Part shown: one piece after another, positions 28,401 through 35,350 of the stretch
Layout of the letters: each line of letters starts with the position of its first letter
Position numbering within the stretch: position 1 is the stretch's first letter
From: Pedobacter sandarakinus
Lineage (GTDB): Bacteria; Bacteroidota; Bacteroidia; Sphingobacteriales; Sphingobacteriaceae
Reading direction: 5' to 3'
DNA: 64,000 nt
NCBI RefSeq assembly: GCF_026240095.1
Contig: NZ_JAPIVG010000005.1
Coordinates: 310,001 to 374,000, forward strand
Program-made: the position numbers and the translations under genes
The notes under the pieces: model-generated
Seen by the model: only the letters and a program-made list of their open reading frames with translations
What the model was told of the DNA's origin: nothing
Databases searched by the model: none

Positions 28401-29231
28401 TCAAGTTTCTCTTCAGACAACATCAAGCTGGCCATTAACAGTTATCCTGCAATACAAAAAGATACCAAGGTAAGGCTGTCTGCAATTAGTACTCTTGGCG
28501 GGAATTTTAAGCTGGTGCCTGCAGGTTTGGAAAGCCTCGATAAAAAATACCAGGCTTATTTAGTAGACAAATATAAAGCAGATACGGTAAAATTATCAGA
28601 TGCCGTTTCCTATAATTTCAATATTAACAGGGCGGTGGCAGAAAGCTACGGAGACAATCGGTTTGAGGTGATTTTTGATGAAAAGCCCTTATTAACCAAT
28701 ACTGTTTTGAACTTTTATGGAGCTGCAGCGGGGAGAAATGTTAATTTAGGCTGGAAGATCAATTCCAATCCAAAGCCAGTTAAATACACCCTGCAGAAAT
28801 CTATAGATGGTATCAACTTTACTAAACTAATCAGCCTTGATGGCGATGATAGAACGGTTTATAACGCAGTAGATAGTGAACCGGCACAAGGTGATAATTT
28901 TTACCGTTTAGTGCAAACCGACCTAAATGGACAGACAAGTTACTCGAACATTGTAAACGTCAAATTCAGTACTTCTTCGTCTATCTCCATCAAAGGACTT
29001 AAGATTTACCCAAATCCGGTTGTCAATAAAATAAATATCGATTTAGAAAAAAACTATATTGGAGAAATTTTCGTAAAAGTTATTGATGTATACGGCAGAG
29101 TTCTAGTACAAAAAACGTCCACATCAAATACTTTCAGCCTTGATTTGAGCAAACTAAACACCGGTACTTACATTATCGAGTTGATTAATAACAACATCTC
29201 TATTGGTAGATCGAAAATTTTGAAGTTATAA
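25437..29231 (+). CDS. Very large T9SS-secreted surface protein, paralogue of preceding gene
   Basis: This protein is about 1264 aa. I chose ATG 25437 (MENVVQERIS...); the frame extends to a TTG at 25359, which has no support. The signal peptide ends around MGAAGQ. A long beta-repeat region contains a repeated unit of about 46-60 residues (GTKTF...GNWTS...NNVT[VI]NF...DAGS..GAG), seen twice at DNA positions 26870-27300; the preceding gene has one copy. From the FVERFMKGG block (near 27440) to the end it aligns with the paralogue, including AADGYNLVGNPYPSTID and a T9SS type A domain (YPNPVVNKINIDLE ... GTYIIELI ... KILKL). Expected on the cell surface. Function beyond secretion is not visible. 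Confidence 0.85.
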   Translation: MENVVQERISGIYLFRPKFLPFFLLFVLFSMGAAGQTNYYSKSTGSLSTLATWGVNTNGSGASPASFTAANQIFNIRNQASPTITAAWTVTGAGSKVIVGDGASACNFTIPSTFAVSTSTLIDVSNAGTLTISNATIPNLGTLNANSTVNFSLTANQTIPAKSYGNLIISGSANKTLGGTITVAGDFTLSGSANFVQNNLSASNAITISGDMNLTSSGTYDFNTSLTGSSNVSLAGNYNNTGCILTTSGFGTSTPNGKIIFTGPSTVAAPQTYTNTPVTNNTFVNFDVASGAVLELKSNLPLTRSVTYRGILTVLNGGTLNLGLFAITEVNSNTTCTVNLNAGGTLITSNATGLTGSFPGANTTEVFDNAGNYEFRGVSTGTFPNTTMNDLTINNASTTTTTAQALTVNGNLAINASNIFNVGTNAIAGTVASTSGTGTLRTQNTTATPIPTGKTWNFNTQFDGVGQTVPQGSYDGGLTMSGGTKTFATGPTNVGGNWTSASSSTINLSTNNVTINFDGVTNQTITDAGSNGGAGVVFRAINFSNAGTKTFSGNTSVFGNWTSTGGEVDFLTNNVTVNFTGTAAQSLSDAGSDSGAGIVFNNVNFSGAGTKTMSATGSGKFSVAGSGVLTMAASTQLASGGVLYLKSVEDFTASVAAIPNTSIITGDVFVERFMKGGNDNARRGYRLLSSAVHPVASATNYNVFNLKQNTYITGSPDAANIGASSAGNASLFDWSPNHNPTIYRYSEPVSGGVSPADYIPIGLPLTNNVFRVGEGMYFFFRGLRSAADVTSVSRFSTSVKPEDNTLVYSGVLNQQNYSPALTYTNTANAADGYNLVGNPYPSTIDLQSANITYTNLTNFIYVLNPQTKVFGVADRTGAVAATGGASRYIASGQGFFVKANAASPAITFRETAKVTNQLKTAVSPILLMGIEGVQNAVIKPQMFNLKMINEVDSNAQDDIVIAFNPSNKQVFDEGEDAFDMGGNGTTFLSSFSSDNIKLAINSYPAIQKDTKVRLSAISTLGGNFKLVPAGLESLDKKYQAYLVDKYKADTVKLSDAVSYNFNINRAVAESYGDNRFEVIFDEKPLLTNTVLNFYGAAAGRNVNLGWKINSNPKPVKYTLQKSIDGINFTKLISLDGDDRTVYNAVDSEPAQGDNFYRLVQTDLNGQTSYSNIVNVKFSTSSSISIKGLKIYPNPVVNKINIDLEKNYIGEIFVKVIDVYGRVLVQKTSTSNTFSLDLSKLNTGTYIIELINNNISIGRSKILKL

Positions 29232-29246
29232 CATCACATCCCTAAA

Positions 29247-29483
29247 ATGAAATATTTCTATCCCATTGTTCTAGCCGCTCTATTCGTATGCATTATCATT
29301 ATCTCTACCCTACAAGATGCGTCAGCCCGTCAAGACCCAGGTATTCCCTGCGATCCGGATGCAATATTAGGCGTAGATCCTAATGCTTGCCCAATAGACG
29401 ATTACGTACCTTTGCTTTTGGCTGGGGGAGTAGGGTTAATGGTACTTGCGCAGAAGCGCTCGGGCCTAGCTAAAGCTAGCTGA
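29247..29483 (+). CDS. Small exported protein with PID-CTERM-like exosortase sorting signal
   Basis: This 78-aa protein starts with a signal peptide (1-27, ends ...DASA). A short mature region with two cysteines (35 and 48) follows, then PIDDY at 49-53, a hydrophobic segment 54-68 (VPLLLAGGVGLMVLA) and a basic tail (QKR at 69-71). This motif / transmembrane / basic-tail layout is that of exosortase substrates; I recall the name PID-CTERM for such Bacteroidota proteins. The gene lies 15 nt after the T9SS cargo gene. Its last 8 bases overlap the opposing acetyltransferase gene, two genes before the exosortase gene. After cleavage only about 25 residues would remain, so the protein may itself be a minimal anchored or released peptide. 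Substrate status is inference. Confidence 0.7.
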   Translation: MKYFYPIVLAALFVCIIIISTLQDASARQDPGIPCDPDAILGVDPNACPIDDYVPLLLAGGVGLMVLAQKRSGLAKAS

Positions 29484-30027
29484 GGATTCTTGTCTTAGTT
29501 TTAATGGCAGGGTTGCCTTGGTAGATAGCGTAGGCATCCAGATCCTGGGTAGCCGTACTTCCGAAACTAAGGATGGCATGTGAATGGGCCGTAACACCTG
29601 GCGCCACGTTGGCATTTGCGCCAATCCACACACCCTCTTCTAAAACAATTGGTTTAATGATGAGATCAAAACCTGTTTTATTATAATTATGATTGCCTGT
29701 CATTAGCATCGCTCGCTGAGAGATGCAACAGTTCTTGCCTATGAATACCCAGTCGAGATTTTCAATATAGCAATCGGCAATCCAGCAGTAATCGCCAATA
29801 ACCAACTTCCATGGATGTTTAATGTGAACACCGGGCTTTATGCGTACTTCTTTTCCAATTTTCGCACCAAATAACCGGAGTATGCCTACCAGAACTACAC
29901 TGAATGGAATGATGTGCGATTTAAAGAATATTAGGTCGACAAAATACCAAAAGGTTCTTTTTAGTGCACTAGCGCCAATCTGATAATTGCCGGTATTGAA
30001 ATTTTTATAAAGTTGTACCTTATTCAA
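29476..30027 (-). CDS. Hexapeptide-repeat acetyltransferase (WcaF-like)
   Basis: This 183-aa left-handed beta-helix acetyltransferase shows hexapeptide turns such as IGKEVRIKPGVHI, ISQRAMLMTGNHN and VWIGANANVAPGVTAHSHA, followed by a short C-terminal extension (YQGNPAIKTKTRIL). It resembles colanic-acid-type O-acetyltransferases (WcaF), which acetylate a sugar of an exopolysaccharide in the cytoplasm. It is the most promoter-distal gene of the minus-strand cluster. Its 3' end overlaps the opposing PID-CTERM-like gene by 8 bases, so there is no room for a terminator between them. Confidence 0.85.
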   Translation of the reverse strand: MNKVQLYKNFNTGNYQIGASALKRTFWYFVDLIFFKSHIIPFSVVLVGILRLFGAKIGKEVRIKPGVHIKHPWKLVIGDYCWIADCYIENLDWVFIGKNCCISQRAMLMTGNHNYNKTGFDLIIKPIVLEEGVWIGANANVAPGVTAHSHAILSFGSTATQDLDAYAIYQGNPAIKTKTRILS

Positions 30028-30050
30028 TTTACGTTAGTTAGGAGATTACT

Positions 30051-30629
30051 TTACTGTTTATTCGGGGTACTGCGTTTAACCCAAAAATAAAGTAGCGTAA
30101 ATATAATGATATAGACTGCTACGTTGAAAACTTCGTGATGATACTCGAAATATCTCCGGCTAGATTTAAATGCGCCTCCAATAATGCCTAAACCAGCAAT
30201 CCGGCAAATGTTAAGTATGTACACCAAAATAATTCCTATCGTAAGCATTTTTAAGGAGCGTCTCCAACTGGTTGGGTAGGCGAAGGTAAAGGCAGCGAGG
30301 AAGCTCATTACGCCTAAGCCCAGGCAAGAATAACTTACCCGCAAATAAGGGCCGTTTACAACTAAAATATCCTGGTGGTTGTGTATTGCATAGAAGCCAA
30401 ATGCCTTTATGAGCATAGTAGATGGAGCAATAATGGCTAACCTTAAACCGGCTATATAATTAAAGTGGTTGGCGATGAATGGATTGTAAAACCTGCCGGT
30501 TGGCGTCATCACGCTATTCATAAAAAGATTACCCTGACTATAAATGAGATACATCACGAACATAGAAATAACAAAAGTGATGGCTTTCCTATCGGCTATT
30601 TTTTGTGGTGTGGTATTGATTTCGCTCAT
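30051..30629 (-). CDS. xrtY: Exosortase family protein (XrtY-like)
   Basis: This 192-aa integral membrane cysteine transpeptidase-like protein has about six hydrophobic segments. The exosortase triad can be placed: Cys102 in YSCLGLG, Arg143 in NICRIAG, and His164/165 in YHHEVFN. Exosortases cleave C-terminal sorting signals and hand proteins to a surface or extracellular location, normally in genomes that make exopolysaccharide. Its start overlaps the GT2 stop by four bases (ATGA). The neighbouring GT4 and Wzy-like genes match the set I recall as accompanying XrtY. The likely substrate is the 78-aa protein at 29247. Confidence 0.85.
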   Translation of the reverse strand: MSEINTTPQKIADRKAITFVISMFVMYLIYSQGNLFMNSVMTPTGRFYNPFIANHFNYIAGLRLAIIAPSTMLIKAFGFYAIHNHQDILVVNGPYLRVSYSCLGLGVMSFLAAFTFAYPTSWRRSLKMLTIGIILVYILNICRIAGLGIIGGAFKSSRRYFEYHHEVFNVAVYIIIFTLLYFWVKRSTPNKQ

Positions 30630-31489
30630 TTAAGATGCTGTTTTTTTAGCATTGAAAGTTTTTGGTCTACCCGTTTTCGAAACCATAAACCTTGGAGGTA
30701 ATGAAAACGTCTTCCCGTTTTGCTGTCAAATATACCAAGTTTGAATAGCATTCGATAACCATAATAAAGATAAGGCCTAATGCCAAGCGGGAGCTTCCAC
30801 CAAATATACTTTAACCATGCTTTCTTTTCATCAGGACTGCCGAAAACATTTGGTTTGATTGACTGAACTCGGAGTTTCTTCCAACGTTCGAGCTCCTCTT
30901 GCGCCACAAGGTTGCTATACCTTTCGTGTTTTTGATACCAAAATTCTATGTCATTTTCTTTCAAATTTTCCTCTAACAGATGCCCCTTCTTCCACACAAC
31001 CGTTTTTCCAGTTACCAAAAACCGATGGTCCATGTTCTCATTTAAATCAGAATATCCCACCCCTGTGCGGAACATTTTGAGTAAAAAAATAGGATAGTAA
31101 CCCCCATAACGAATCCACTGGCCCTGGAAAAAATTTTTTCGGTTAAAGTAGATTCCGTTAACCTGGCGGTAGTTGGTATCATTAAAATTCTGCAACAGCT
31201 GGTAAAGTTCTGGGGTAACAATTTGATCGGCATCCAAGCCTATTGTCCAGGGGGTAGAGATAGGAATGTTTGCTAGTGCATAATGCCACTGTTTAGGGTG
31301 ATTTTCGAAGGCATGTGTTTTAACTTCAACCCCAAATGAAGCAGCTACCGCCAGCGTATTGTCTGTACTTCCACTGTCAAGGATATATGTTTTAGCTTTC
31401 AGTTGTTGAATCGACTGGAGAAGCCGTGGTAAATGCGTTTCCTCATTATAGGTAAGAATAATGAAACTGAACTGTTTATTGAACTCCAT
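30626..31489 (-). CDS. GT2 glycosyltransferase (WaaE/KdtX-like)
   Basis: This 287-aa GT-A fold transferase has the N-terminal FIILTYNEETHLPRLL strand, LDSGSTDNT in the nucleotide-binding site and the metal-binding LDADQ motif around 90. The layout, with a QWHYAL helix between, resembles WaaE/KdtX-type LPS-core and capsule transferases. It is cytoplasmic and would add a sugar to a lipid-linked glycan. Its stop overlaps the exosortase start and one base separates it from the upstream GT4 gene. Confidence 0.88.
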   Translation of the reverse strand: MEFNKQFSFIILTYNEETHLPRLLQSIQQLKAKTYILDSGSTDNTLAVAASFGVEVKTHAFENHPKQWHYALANIPISTPWTIGLDADQIVTPELYQLLQNFNDTNYRQVNGIYFNRKNFFQGQWIRYGGYYPIFLLKMFRTGVGYSDLNENMDHRFLVTGKTVVWKKGHLLEENLKENDIEFWYQKHERYSNLVAQEELERWKKLRVQSIKPNVFGSPDEKKAWLKYIWWKLPLGIRPYLYYGYRMLFKLGIFDSKTGRRFHYLQGLWFRKRVDQKLSMLKKQHLK

Positions 31490-31490
31490 G

Positions 31491-32702
31491 CTACGCTAAG
31501 ACCTCCTCGTACATCCTCAAATAATTGTTTACTAACGTCTTCTCGCTGAAAGCGCTTTGAATCAGCTCTGGAGCCGATGCCCTTATCCACCTTCTTTTAT
31601 CAAGATCATGATATGCCACCTCCAATTGTTGTCTAAGGTCGTCGGCATTGAGCTTACAGACCCAACCAAACCCATTTTCCTGCACATAATCTGCCAGGCC
31701 AACCCGGTTAGAAACCAGCACCGGGGTGCCCACACTCAAACTTTCGACCACCACGTTGGCAAAGTTCTCATTGTACGATGGGAGCACCAACAAGTCGTGT
31801 CGGGCCATCAGCGCATATTTTTCAGTGTCTGCAATTTGCCCAACCCAGGTAATACGATTTTCTAGCTGAAGTTGTTTGGTAATGGTTTTTAAGCTCGCAA
31901 GATAGCCTGGCAGACCGGCACCAGCAATAGTCAGGTGCCAATTTTTCTTAAGGTGCTTTAAGGCATCAAATAAAATTTCCAAACCTTTTTTCTCTTCAAT
32001 ACGAGACAGAAAAATTAACCGGAAAGTTTGATCTTCATCCGCAATTGCGGGATAATTCATCATGTTATATCGATGAATATCCTTTGTTGCCAGATTCCAG
32101 ATAACATGGCTGCTTTTTGACTGAACCATTTGCTTTATCTCGACCTGCTCTTGGGTGCTGGTAGCATGGATATGACAATAGCGCAGCAGACGTTTGCCGA
32201 TAATCCAGTGGATAAATCGCTTTGCGATCGAATTTCTATTGTGCTGAGTGTACGAGGTAAGCATGCCCCGAGGAGAGAGCACTACAGGCACCCGGTACCA
32301 ACGAGCCACCAAACAACTTAAAACTGAAACCATATTCCACCAAGCATGGATATGCACTATAGTAGGCATTTCCTTCGCTTTTGTATTGATAAGCAACTTC
32401 CGCAAATGCCACAACAGTTGTGGAGAAAAATGGGTATGGTCTTTAGTTAAACGCTTGAAATAAGTTACGGGTACACCATCGACAATTTGCGGGCTTCCAC
32501 TTTTTATTTCAAGCTCATCAGCTCCATTGGCGGTGGTGGTGATGACTTCCAGACTAAGAGGCGCACTGCCTTCAATGCAGGCTTTCGTCTGCCCCCCGTC
32601 TGCATGTTGAATCAAGGCCTCGCATAATTTTCCTACCGATTGAATAGGGCCTCCATAAATAAATGCAGGTTTGTAGGAAGCTGTAACTTGAATAATTTTC
32701 AA
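31491..32702 (-). CDS. GT4 glycosyltransferase, exosortase-associated (XYAG1-like)
   Basis: This 403-aa GT-B fold retaining transferase starts with the glycine-rich loop region VTASYKPAFIYGGPIQS. The C-terminal domain carries SYNENFANVVVESLSVGTP, the E-x7-E nucleotide-sugar site. The only sensible start is TTG at 32702, ten nt after the upstream stop, because the conserved first strand begins there and no in-frame ATG precedes it. Its position between exosortase and Wzy-like genes fits the GT4 that I recall as an XrtY-associated transferase; that name is from memory. Confidence 0.85.
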   Translation of the reverse strand: MKIIQVTASYKPAFIYGGPIQSVGKLCEALIQHADGGQTKACIEGSAPLSLEVITTTANGADELEIKSGSPQIVDGVPVTYFKRLTKDHTHFSPQLLWHLRKLLINTKAKEMPTIVHIHAWWNMVSVLSCLVARWYRVPVVLSPRGMLTSYTQHNRNSIAKRFIHWIIGKRLLRYCHIHATSTQEQVEIKQMVQSKSSHVIWNLATKDIHRYNMMNYPAIADEDQTFRLIFLSRIEEKKGLEILFDALKHLKKNWHLTIAGAGLPGYLASLKTITKQLQLENRITWVGQIADTEKYALMARHDLLVLPSYNENFANVVVESLSVGTPVLVSNRVGLADYVQENGFGWVCKLNADDLRQQLEVAYHDLDKRRWIRASAPELIQSAFSEKTLVNNYLRMYEEVLA

Positions 32703-32712
32703 TCGAATAATT

Positions 32713-34146
32713 TTAGTTTCTTTTGATGGCTATTTTCGGTATAAGTATTTTAAAGGCAATTAAGATTTTGCTCAAAGCCAACATAATCAGAAAGCTGTAA
32801 AAGAAATTGTTAATCATAAACTCGAAATTATTTCCCCGCCACATCTGCTGAAATAAACTATTAAAGACGACTACGCAGCCCAATTCATAACCTCCAAAAA
32901 GCTCTTCTGATAGGTTACACATGCGCTGCATCACCACGCCATATATCAACATGCAGATAAATACGCCTGGGATGCCCCAACTTAAATAAGCGTCTACCAC
33001 AGGGCGGGTTTTAGCAGAAACGACAGAATACCTGCTCACTACGCCGGCTTCATAAACCCTGGCCATCGACACTTCTTCCATATTGGGTTTACTTCTCCAG
33101 AATACTCTCGGAATGAGTGCCTCAAAAGAATCTTTCAAAATTTCGAAACCATAATAATCCCGGCTGGCTGGAACGTAGCGGACAAATTTGGTAAACATAT
33201 CCATCTCGCTAAGCCTATTCGTAAGGAAAGTCCAGTTGGTTTCTTCAATTTGTTCTTCGTTTTCATTTCCTAAAAGGGTCTCAAAAGCCTCCGATCGGGC
33301 TTCTTCTGCAGATAATTCACCAGACCAGGATTGCCGCACCACGGTATTGTAGGTGGGTAAGAAGTAGAGCAAAATATAGGCTACGGGAATCGCCATCCAA
33401 AGAATTACTTTTCGGTAGAAAGGTAAAAATAGGCAGGCGAGTATAATGACATTGATGATAATGGGCTCTTTGTATCCGCTTAATGTTGCGTTTAAAAAGT
33501 TGCCAACGAAAATAAATGCGCCAACAAGTAGATAATTCAGGTTTTTTTCTACTACACCACGAACCAGCAAAACCGCCCCACAGCTTACCGCTGTTGCCAA
33601 CACCGGAAATGCAATCTGGCTTAATCCAGGCACATACTGGCAGACGAAGCCGATAACATAGCTGATTAAACTTAAACGAATGAGGTAGTTATGGTTGGTT
33701 TGGCTAGGATAGTTTTTGATTATGGTTTCTTTCCTGTGAATTTGCAGAAGCATTCCAGTTACGAGTGCCGCATGCCCAAGTAGGCATAATCGCTGGCATT
33801 GAGCGATGAGGTAGGTCTGTTCAGATCCCTGAAATTTTAAACCTTGCGCCACTTCTGTAAGGTAGCGATAACCCAAATGATCCATAAAATAGAAAATGGA
33901 AGTGCAGCACATAAATCCGGCAAAAACGAATTGCGTAAGAAATATAGGGCGCATAATTTGTTTATAAACGGGTAGATCTGTTTTAAGGTAAACCGAAGGC
34001 GAGAACCATGTCCAATAGAAGATGAAGAATGACCCGATCCAGGCAATAAAATACGATACAATGGGGAGCCCGCTAAAAAGGTAAGCCATTACCACTGGTA
34101 AGTAAAGCGGTACAATGGTTTTAGATTTCTCGCTTGCTTGTCTCAT
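32713..34146 (-). CDS. Wzy-like polymerase (exosortase-associated)
   Basis: This 477-aa inner-membrane protein has about ten to twelve hydrophobic segments and a large periplasmic-type loop between residues roughly 250 and 370 (NEEQIEETNWTF ... RVFWRSKPNMEE), as in O-antigen polymerases. Sequence outside the helices is poorly conserved, so the call rests on topology, length and context: it sits three genes from the exosortase, as in exosortase loci with a dedicated Wzy-like gene. It would join repeat units on the periplasmic side. Confidence 0.75.
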   Translation of the reverse strand: MRQASEKSKTIVPLYLPVVMAYLFSGLPIVSYFIAWIGSFFIFYWTWFSPSVYLKTDLPVYKQIMRPIFLTQFVFAGFMCCTSIFYFMDHLGYRYLTEVAQGLKFQGSEQTYLIAQCQRLCLLGHAALVTGMLLQIHRKETIIKNYPSQTNHNYLIRLSLISYVIGFVCQYVPGLSQIAFPVLATAVSCGAVLLVRGVVEKNLNYLLVGAFIFVGNFLNATLSGYKEPIIINVIILACLFLPFYRKVILWMAIPVAYILLYFLPTYNTVVRQSWSGELSAEEARSEAFETLLGNENEEQIEETNWTFLTNRLSEMDMFTKFVRYVPASRDYYGFEILKDSFEALIPRVFWRSKPNMEEVSMARVYEAGVVSRYSVVSAKTRPVVDAYLSWGIPGVFICMLIYGVVMQRMCNLSEELFGGYELGCVVVFNSLFQQMWRGNNFEFMINNFFYSFLIMLALSKILIAFKILIPKIAIKRN

Positions 34147-34149
34147 CCT

Positions 34150-35343
34150 TTAAAATGCTGATAAAAATGCTTTCACCTGGTTCTCGAAACTCCATTGCGC
34201 AATTTTTTCTTTAGACTTTTTACCCATTTCCTGTAATAGCGATTTAGAACGGCACAATATGCTTAATTTTTCGAGTAAATCGGCTACGTCTCCGGCATTA
34301 AAAACGGCACCATTTTCTCGGTCATATACCAGATCCACGGCACAGCCTACGCGGTTGGAGACTAATGCTGCCCTCCCGGCAGCCATTGCTTCATTAACTG
34401 CCAAGCCCCACGTTTCGGCAGGGCCGCCAGATGGAAGACAAAATAAATCGCAAGCTTGGTATAACACAGGCATTTGCGTTTGATTTTGGAAATCCATAAA
34501 ATGGATTGGATTAACAATTGATGGCCCACTTCCAACATTCGCACTTCGCACTTCGGACTTTAAACTTTGAACTTTGAACTTTAAACTTTCCTCCAAGTCT
34601 CCATTCCCTACAAATAGTAAATGAGCATTCCGGTTTTTAAGCTGCAGAAAAGCATCCAATAATAAAAGAGGGCTTTTTTTTGTTTCGAATTTCCCGGCAA
34701 ACAGAATTAAAATTGCGCTGGAAGGAATCTGCAACTGTGTCCGTAAGTTTTGTGCTTCAATAGAACGATCTGTAGAAAAGCGTTCATTGTCTACAGCATG
34801 AGGTGAAAAAGTCAGCTGCCGGTCTTGTAATCCCGCTGCCTTGAAATATTGGTAGTTATTTGTACCGACATAAAACGCATGATCTACATTTTTGTAAACT
34901 GAACGCAGGTAAATTTTACGCAGTATTTTCCGGTAAAGTGGTTGCAAATCTAAAAGTGTGCTATCGCCCCGAAACCAAACCGGAAGCTTACCTTTAAAAT
35001 GCTTCATCGCCTGCAGGTGGCTATGGTAGGCCCAACCATATATCAAAATCGCTCGCGGTTCGAAATTGGTGATATGGGCAATTAAATCTGGGTTAACAAT
35101 TCCATTTCGGTGGTGGCTACCCGGTTGAGCAGATGTATTGGAAAGAAATTCATAATCATAACCTTCCAGTAAGGGGAGATCCCAGCGAACTTGTTGTTTG
35201 AATCCTGCATCATATTGTTCGGCATCGCCTAGCGTATAAAATACCTTTAAGTTTACATTTACAGAAAGCAACCTGAAAAATGGGGCATAGTATTGGATGG
35301 GATGAGATACAATGATGGCCAGTTTAGGTAGATTATTTACCAT
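34150..35343 (-). CDS. GT4 glycosyltransferase with in-frame short-repeat insertion
   Basis: This protein is about 397 aa. I chose ATG 35343 (MVNNLPKLAIIVSHP...); ATG 35370 would overlap the upstream gene by 20 nt. The GT-B fold shows VSHPIQYYAPFFR at the N-terminus, FAGKFETKKSPLLLLDAF at the domain junction and a C-terminal AETWGLAVNEAMAAG E-x7-E motif. Between LLFVGNGDLEES and the conserved HFMDFQNQ strand lies an inserted stretch (SLKFKVQSLKSEVRSANVG) encoded by a 7-bp tandem repeat at 34534-34590. The insertion sits in a surface loop of the nucleotide-binding domain and keeps the frame, so the enzyme may remain active. Confidence 0.87.
   Translation of the reverse strand: MVNNLPKLAIIVSHPIQYYAPFFRLLSVNVNLKVFYTLGDAEQYDAGFKQQVRWDLPLLEGYDYEFLSNTSAQPGSHHRNGIVNPDLIAHITNFEPRAILIYGWAYHSHLQAMKHFKGKLPVWFRGDSTLLDLQPLYRKILRKIYLRSVYKNVDHAFYVGTNNYQYFKAAGLQDRQLTFSPHAVDNERFSTDRSIEAQNLRTQLQIPSSAILILFAGKFETKKSPLLLLDAFLQLKNRNAHLLFVGNGDLEESLKFKVQSLKSEVRSANVGSGPSIVNPIHFMDFQNQTQMPVLYQACDLFCLPSGGPAETWGLAVNEAMAAGRAALVSNRVGCAVDLVYDRENGAVFNAGDVADLLEKLSILCRSKSLLQEMGKKSKEKIAQWSFENQVKAFLSAF
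34534..34590 (-). repeat. Eight-copy 7-bp tandem repeat inside a glycosyltransferase gene
   Basis: On the coding (minus) strand eight imperfect heptamers of the form RAAGTNN follow each other over about 57 bases: AAAGTTT, AAAGTTC, AAAGTTC, AAAGTTT, AAAGTCC, GAAGTGC, GAAGTGC, GAATGTT. Three heptamers equal seven codons, so the peptide shows a 7-residue periodicity (KFKVQSL, KSEVRSA). The length is 19 codons, so the frame is kept. Confidence 0.85.
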
Positions 35344-35350
35344 TTTTTCT

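Noticed and set aside
29461..29485. Terminator at the junction of the PID-CTERM-like gene and the acetyltransferase gene
   Set aside because: The GCTAGC-rich palindrome is short, overlaps both coding ends and lacks a T run.
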